Shown: piece after piece, positions 58,327-64,000 of the stretch
Layout of the letters: each line of letters begins with the position of its first letter
Numbering within the stretch: position 1 is the stretch's first letter
Assembly (NCBI GenBank): GCA_016806645.1
Contig: JACSYO010001857.1
Coordinates: 1,268,501 to 1,332,500, forward strand
Direction of reading: 5' to 3'
Source: Ophiodon elongatus
Taxonomy: Eukaryota > Chordata > Actinopteri > Perciformes > Hexagrammidae
Length of the DNA: 64,000 nt
Notes under the pieces: generated by a model
What the model saw: the letters and a program-made list of their open reading frames with translations, nothing else
The model's database searches: none
Told to the model about the DNA's origin: nothing
Program-made: the position numbers and the translations under genes

Positions 58327-61300
58327 AGTTGTAACTGTGGCTCGACCATTTGACAATCTGATGCAGAGTTTCTGTTCTTTAAAGGTAGGTTACCAAACCA
58401 TGACACCAAAGAAAAAGATAAATTATTATCATTATCATATCATTATTAAGATTATTTAACATAGAACATATGCACGTAAGTCAAAGCGGCTAAGTTTGTT
58501 ATCGGACACGCATCCATGACTAACGGCGGAGTAGCCCACTTATTTCGATGTGCAGTCTGCCGAATGCTTTGCCAGCAACAGGAAATTAACGAGTGAAGAA
58601 CAAACCGTGTTCCTCCTCAACATTTACACCAACCATGCAGCAACATGAATGTAGTTCACCAATATCATGCTCACATAAATCTGATCCCTTTTTTACACAC
58701 ATCAATAAGGTGTGAGGCCTGTTCATTCTACATGTAATGTAAAAGACACTGAGTTTCCAGTGGTGACGAAGTGAGTCCACAGTCCTCTTCTCTCTGAGAG
58801 CCGCTCCACACCACCTCAGCTCTGCCAAAATGCAGGATGTTAGGAAATGTCAGATGTTATCCCGACAGCCTTACGTAACTCCCGAGTGTGTGTCAGGGAT
58901 AATCCTCTTAGAGAAGAGGAGTTGGCTTAATAGGAAACAAAACACAGTTTGCCTCCCCTGTCCCCTGATTTTAATAATCAAAATGGAGTTTGCGCGAAGG
59001 CCACCGCACCAGGGTAATCCATGCCGGAGGACAAGGCCCTGCTCTCAAATGATTATTTGCATGTTCAAAACGATAGACGTTGTGTAAACAGATGTGTTTG
59101 GGTATTAAAACGCAGGGATGTCCAACACAATGAGAATCCCGGTGGCATTGTGTAGTCAGACGGAATCAAAAGCTACTTCCTTTGTACAGACCGGTGTTAA
59201 AAAGCATCATTGATTTTTCCTGCGCTCCAGTGGATACACTCATGAAATTACATTATTATGCAGGCAGTGCTGTGCTTCCTAAAGTACGGAGTGATAAGCA
59301 AGAGTGTAAAAAAACTGCTTATTTGCCTGAGAGCAATAACAAGCTGGTCAGCCTTGAGGTCAGCTGCACAGGGCACGCTTCTTAATTTATATTCAGACAA
59401 AGACATGGTCGGGTTAAAGAACAGTCAACACATTTCCCCCTCACTGAATTCCCTAAAAAAATAAAAAATAAATGTAAACCTTCAATTTGTACGACTTGGT
59501 AGTTATGCTGTTCATTATCATTTTATTTTATTATAATAAAAAAAAAAAGTATGAGAATAAAGCTATGTGAAAATATGTTGCTGCTGAAGCGTAACTAAGC
59601 ACTCTGACTCCCTCTGGTGGTGTGAAAGAGAATTTCTGGTTGAGCTCAACAACCTTTGACCCGGAGACCAAAGAGCTACCACTAAGGGCACTGAGGTCCT
59701 AAGTATTCATTTTGTCAATTTGGGGGATTTTAACAAATAAATTAAGAAAAATAAAGACTTAGGCATTTCCACAAAGCGGAGAGGGCTTCGAATTAGAATG
59801 TAGGACTTCTTTTTGGAGGGTGGGGGGGGAATGAAAGGTACATAAAATGAAAATGCACAATTAAGTTAATAAATAAATATTGTGGAAATAAATCTGCCCT
59901 GTATGAGTGACATTTTTTTTTTATATTTGAAAAAAAGAAGAAGATATTATTGGTTTGAAACTATCATGAAGCGGAGAACACGCTCATACCTTTCTGAGGA
60001 ATAGTTAAGGTGTTTTTTGTTGTTGTTTTGCTTCTTGTCTTGCTCGTTCATCTCTTCATGGATGAATACAAGAAAAATATTTTTAACAAAATATATTACA
60101 ACAATATTAAATATATGAAAAACAAATCAAAATCTCAAGCAATTCTCTTGTCCTATTAAACAGAAAGGGTTGACAGGGTTGTTCCACTTGACTCCACACG
60201 TTGACAACGCAGAAGAAAGACACACATAGCCAAATCAAATTTCCTTACAATAAATATTGTTTATTACTGCAGTTATGAATCTAATTGGAAAGCATTTCCC
60301 ATTTAAGCCAACTGTAGACAGTTTTTTTTTATAGATTTTATTGTTGGGAATGCTGAAGTGAGCAATCCCTATGTTCTTCTCAGTTTGTCTTTGTTGGTGA
60401 GATTGCTGGGCAACGGCTGCAATCCAATCTATGTTCTTCTTAGTTGACCTTCATACTTCATACATATTTTTTTTAAACTCTTCAACTTCATTAAAAAATG
60501 TTCAGCTCATTGAGAACATTATCGGAATAACAATTTATCCTCGACTTCTCCTCACCCCCACTGTTTTCAATCTTAATTTGGTCAAAATGTAGTTAATTCT
60601 GTCCTCTGTCAAACGATGTATTTATCTACTCAAACAGACAAACATATTTTGTGCTATGAGCCTCAACATAACGGGAGCGCCACCCAACTTCCCCATAGAC
60701 TTCAATGTTAACTGAGATTGGCAATTTCAGGAACAAAGCAGAAAAAAAGACACTTTTTTAAACTGGCTTTAACTTTCCCACAAACATATTTCTCTCTCTC
60801 ACGATACGCACATTTGGAAGACAGGAATTACAGTCTGTAGGTAATAAGCCAGGGTTTGAGAGGCTGCTCTCATGAAATGAACTGTCAGACCTAGGAGTCA
60901 CTCAACAGGTGCCATCCCCATGGCAACCTTTAATTGCAGGTGGGGGACTCACAGCTGATTGAGATTTGCCAATTAGACTGCTGCCCTGACCTCTGTGGCG
61001 GCTCCTTGGGATTCTTAGCTGACATGACACGAGAGGACTTCAATAAGATAAACTAATTATATTATGTTTAGTGAGAACGGCTTTCACGTTTTGGTGTCCA
61101 CATACAGTTTCTCCGGGAGGCTCTGGAGTATGCAGGACCTTCTAAATCAAAGTCTCCAGCTGGAAACAGGAGTTTACAAGGGGACCCTCAAACAGGCTGA
61201 GAGATTTTCAAAACAAAAGCCCTTAAAAGGTTGCGTGAGCTTAAGACAGGCTTTCTGAGCGCTAAAAAAACTTTCAAAAATACATTTCTTTGCTCACACT

Positions 61301-62388
61301 ATATTTTCCACTTTTTCTAATATTCCGACTGTTCATACTCTTTCAGCTGCTTCTTCATACAGAGTTAAGCCAGCAGTGCAGTTTAGCTGTCTGCCATTTA
61401 TCAAGCGATGCTGTTCAGCTCCGTGCTACAGGCTACACGAAGCAATGCAGTTTAGCTCCCGACTGTCTATCAGTCGGATTTTCAGCTGCCAGCAATCCCA
61501 CCTGCATTCTCTACTTTGTTATTGCATCACACTATAGCGGAGCAGATGGCCTGACATTCATTTAAATATCTTTATTTACAATAAACCAATACGCGACCTC
61601 CTCAAACTAGGAGACATGTACACAGGGTTTGTCATTCAGTAAGCCCAGTAGAGTCATTTCTCTCGTCCAAAACGAGACATCTGTAAAAGTGGAGTCTTGC
61701 TTGAAATCTACATTCAGGGTCTAAAGACATACGCTGTTGAGAGTCCAAAGTGGTAGAAACTATCTGGAGAAAAAAAAGAAAAGGTAGCAAAACCCACTGC
61801 CAAAATGTTCAAGAGGACATCCGTAATGGCGGGGCCTGTGGTAACAGGGTGGCCCTGCTGGATGCAGTTCATCAACTGTCCGCTAGGAGGTGCTGGTCTG
61901 ACACGGCAGGAGGAAGGTATGAGGGTCCAGTATCATGCAGGAAACCCAGCGCTCCTCTCCTTCCTCCACTGTGCAGTGAAAAACCGAACACCAGCCGATA
62001 ACCTGGGAATACGAGAAACGATACGGTAAGGCCTGTTAACGCTGGGAAACATACAGCGTTACACTTTAAATGTTTTCATTTATATTTCTACACAGCTTAG
62101 GTCTTCGGGTGCAGCCGCTCTGAAAGACAAAAATATATATATGAATTTTCCTTTGAACACGCTTACCTTCCCTTCCTTTGTTCCAACTTGATGTTGGCCT
62201 CTTAAAAATACACATTCAATTTGCTTTTAACTATGATAGCATGCATTCAGTAGCTTTGGTATGTTTTATAAAGAAAAAATACTGGATTTAATGTTAAAAA
62301 TCCAAGTATTTGTGGTCTAAAACTGGAGAGAATTAAAACTGAATGGAAATCTTTATTTAACCTAAAATCCTGCTGCAGGTCTTAACTC
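58327..62388. other. Intergenic DNA, no gene recognised
   Basis: No exon is supported. The stretches 58960-59090 (gattttaataatcaaaat, atgattatttgcatgttc) and 60890-61060 look non-repetitive and may be regulatory. The 60650-60720 part (gggagcgccacccaactt, catagacttcaatg) reads like a dispersed repeat. Confidence 0.45.
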
Positions 62389-62528
62389 ATTCAGGCTACA
62401 CCCACACACTAATACGTCTTTGTTTTAAAGCGCATGACCTTTGTTATGTTTTTTGCCACTGTCCACACTACTCAGAGACTTTTGAAAATGCTACTGACCC
62501 CGTTTTGTTGGAAAACTTCCGGGGTTGC

Positions 62529-62531
<3 letters not shown>
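62389..62531. repeat. Fragment of dispersed repeat
   Basis: Phrases tcaggctacacccacacact, aatacgtctttgttttaa and ctgtccacactact relate it to 56157-56280. It ends at the AT microsatellite. Confidence 0.55.

Positions 62532-62598
<67 letters not shown>
62532..62598. repeat. (AT)n microsatellite
   Basis: About 33 uninterrupted TA units, a likely slippage and cruciform-forming tract. Confidence 0.97.
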
Positions 62599-62601
<3 letters not shown>

Positions 62602-63002
62602 ATCTATTAAACTAGACTGAGGCTAAGGCTGCAATTGTCACTACATTGTTCTGCAAAGCTAGTCAGGAAAAATGAACGAGATCAGTCTGTTATTTCAATC
62701 TTAAAATTTTGGCTGCATAGCTTACATTTTTTCATATTTTTAACAGTAAGTTTAATGCTACAAGAGAAACATCTTTTGAGTGAGCACTACTTGAGATGTT
62801 AAAATAACACGATCTGGAGTTTCTGGAGTCTAACTTCCCCAAATCCAATAGAGAGCAGAACAGAGCTGCTAACGTTAGCCTAAACTCTGATGGCCTTCAG
62901 GGACCGCTTCCACAAAGGGAACCCCACACCAGTCGTGGACAGAGCTAAATTATCTGCGGAACAAACTGTTTGTGGATCTCCGGCCGTACCATTTGGTGCA
63001 TT
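62599..63002 (-). other. ano2: Probable ano2 3' UTR
   Basis: This lies directly after the ano2 stop codon on the minus strand and holds no other exon. The nearest AATAAA on the minus strand that I see is at 62352-62357, beyond the AT microsatellite; whether the transcript reaches it is unknown. Confidence 0.4.
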
Positions 63003-63194
63003 TCAGGGCCATTCCTTGTGATGGGCCCTGTCTTTCTTCTTCTTCTCGTTTTTCTCCCTCTGCAGTCTCTCCAACTCGGCCTCATACATCATCTCCTGGA
63101 TCAGGTATTTCTCTCTGCGCATTCTGTCCCGCAGGTCCTTGGGGAGGTCGGGGATCAGGTACGCGATCAGGGTCTTGATGGCAAAGACCATATG
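63003..63194 (-). CDS. ano2: Anoctamin-2 (calcium-activated chloride channel), last coding exon, partial gene
   Basis: Sixty-three codons and a TGA on the minus strand, entered in phase 0 after a good acceptor (ctctgcttttgcag; the exon's first base is 63194). The translation begins HMVFAIKTLIAYLIPDLP, the end of the last membrane region. A charged cytoplasmic helix follows, with KDLRDRMRREKYLIQEMMYE, and the chain ends in KDRAHHKEWP. The MRREKYLIQEMM block and an HH-EWP end are, from memory, characteristic of ANO2; ANO1 and ANO6 tails differ. Anoctamin-2 is a ten-pass plasma-membrane channel of olfactory, photoreceptor and some brain cells. The remaining exons lie beyond 64000. The gene is tail to tail with amigo2. 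Confidence 0.9.
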   Translation of the reverse strand, partial: HMVFAIKTLIAYLIPDLPKDLRDRMRREKYLIQEMMYEAELERLQREKNEKKKKDRAHHKEWP

Positions 63195-63560
63195 CTGCAA
63201 AAGCAGAGAATGTTATCACAAAAGTCAGCACCTTACCTCCACAATAAAAACAAGCCGAATACTGAAGAGATATGGTGGGAACAAAGAATGTAATCATCTA
63301 CTGCGAGGTGGAGACAGCTGATTATTTAGTTATCAACTATAGCTTTAAATTAAAAATACAAGTGACAGACTATTTTCGCTATTCACATTTATATAATCAT
63401 GCCTGGATTCTGGAGGGGAGAAGAAGTAGATTGATTTATTGTATTAAGTTGATATGGCCAACGTGGTACAGCAAACAGTTGTTTATTTACAGGCGGAAAT
63501 ATCTGCACATTGTGGTGATTTTCTGTGTTTTTTTTTACTACAACCACCTTCACCTCCTAC
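63195..63560 (-). other. ano2: ano2 last intron (3' part)
   Basis: Intronic sequence upstream of the terminal exon on the minus strand. The acceptor pyrimidine tract is moderate (attctctgcttttgcag). No second exon is visible before the tandem array. Confidence 0.7.
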
Positions 63561-63992
63561 ATACTACTAGACAGACTAAAGGTCTGGGTAAGTCAGTACC
63601 TTACTACTAGACAGACTACAGGTCTGGGTAGGTCAGTACCTTACTACTAGACAGACTACAGGTCTGGGTAAGTCAGTACCTTACTACTAGACAGACTACA
63701 GGTCTGGGTAGGTCAGTACCTTACTACTAGACAGACTAAAGGTCTGGGTAGGTCAGTACCTTACTACTAGGCAGACTAAAGGTCTGGGTAGGTCAGTACC
63801 TTACTACTAGACAGACTACAGGTCTGGGTAGGTCAGTACCTTACTACTAGACAGACTACAGGTCTGGGTAGGTCAGTACCTTACTACTAGACATACTAAA
63901 AGTCTGGGTAGGTCAGTACCTTACTACTAGACAGACTACAGGTCTGGGTAGGTCAGTACCTTACTACTAGACAGACTTCAGGTCTGGGTAGG
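63561..63992. repeat. 40-bp tandem repeat in the ano2 intron, about eleven copies
   Basis: The unit is ttactactagacagactaca followed by ggtctgggtaggtcagtacc, repeated with an exact 40-bp period. Variation is slight (gtaagt or gtaggt; ctaca or ctaaa). The array breaks off near 63992, just before the window ends. Confidence 0.95.
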
Positions 63993-64000
63993 ACTCTCTG

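Noticed and set aside
63561..63992. CRISPR-like array (regular repeats), also considered for 48573-48941
   Set aside because: The units are directly adjacent without unique spacers, and the DNA is vertebrate; these are plain tandem repeats.

Overview
The window is vertebrate nuclear DNA, almost certainly from a ray-finned (teleost) fish. The support is one intact single-exon AMIGO-family gene, the last coding exon of an anoctamin gene, two copies of a fish-type RTE-like LINE with a GGAT tail, two copies of a tRNA-headed SINE, many dispersed teleost-style repeats, and long CA/GT, AT and minisatellite arrays. Nothing prokaryotic or viral is seen. Most of the sequence is non-coding, and nearly all long open frames in it are by-products of tandem repeats.

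Layout. 1-4060: anonymous DNA with GT, CA and poly-C tracts, a perfect GC-rich hairpin and a GC-rich stretch. 4061-8240: a 4.2 kb minisatellite of about 33-bp units, open in all three forward frames. 9389-13197: a minus-strand LINE with a clear 12-bp target duplication. Inside it the reverse-transcriptase core is deleted and about 16 tandem copies of a 53-bp piece of the LINE's own 3' coding region stand in its place. 13290-37430: intergenic DNA with dispersed repeats, a SINE, a fold-back element and a few stretches that look unlike repeats and could be conserved regulatory DNA. 37433-40471: the amigo2 locus, with a CpG-rich start region, a probable non-coding first exon, a 1 kb intron holding a 35-bp tandem array, and an uninterrupted coding exon. 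40472-50407: probable 3' UTR, repeats, a second SINE copy and a 36-bp minisatellite. 50408-53769: a second, nearly full-length plus-strand LINE, broken by one stop and one frameshift. 56157-57600: a repeat fragment followed by a 105-bp higher-order minisatellite. 63003-63194: the terminal coding exon of ano2 on the minus strand, whose upstream intron runs off the window through a 40-bp tandem array.

The two genes point tail to tail about 22.5 kb apart. AMIGO2 is a neuronal LRR/Ig adhesion protein and ANO2 a calcium-activated chloride channel of sensory cells. Nothing here shows that they work together. The most unusual content is in the tandem arrays: a minisatellite born inside a retrotransposon, arrays whose every unit carries splice-site-like motifs, and higher-order repeats open in several frames.
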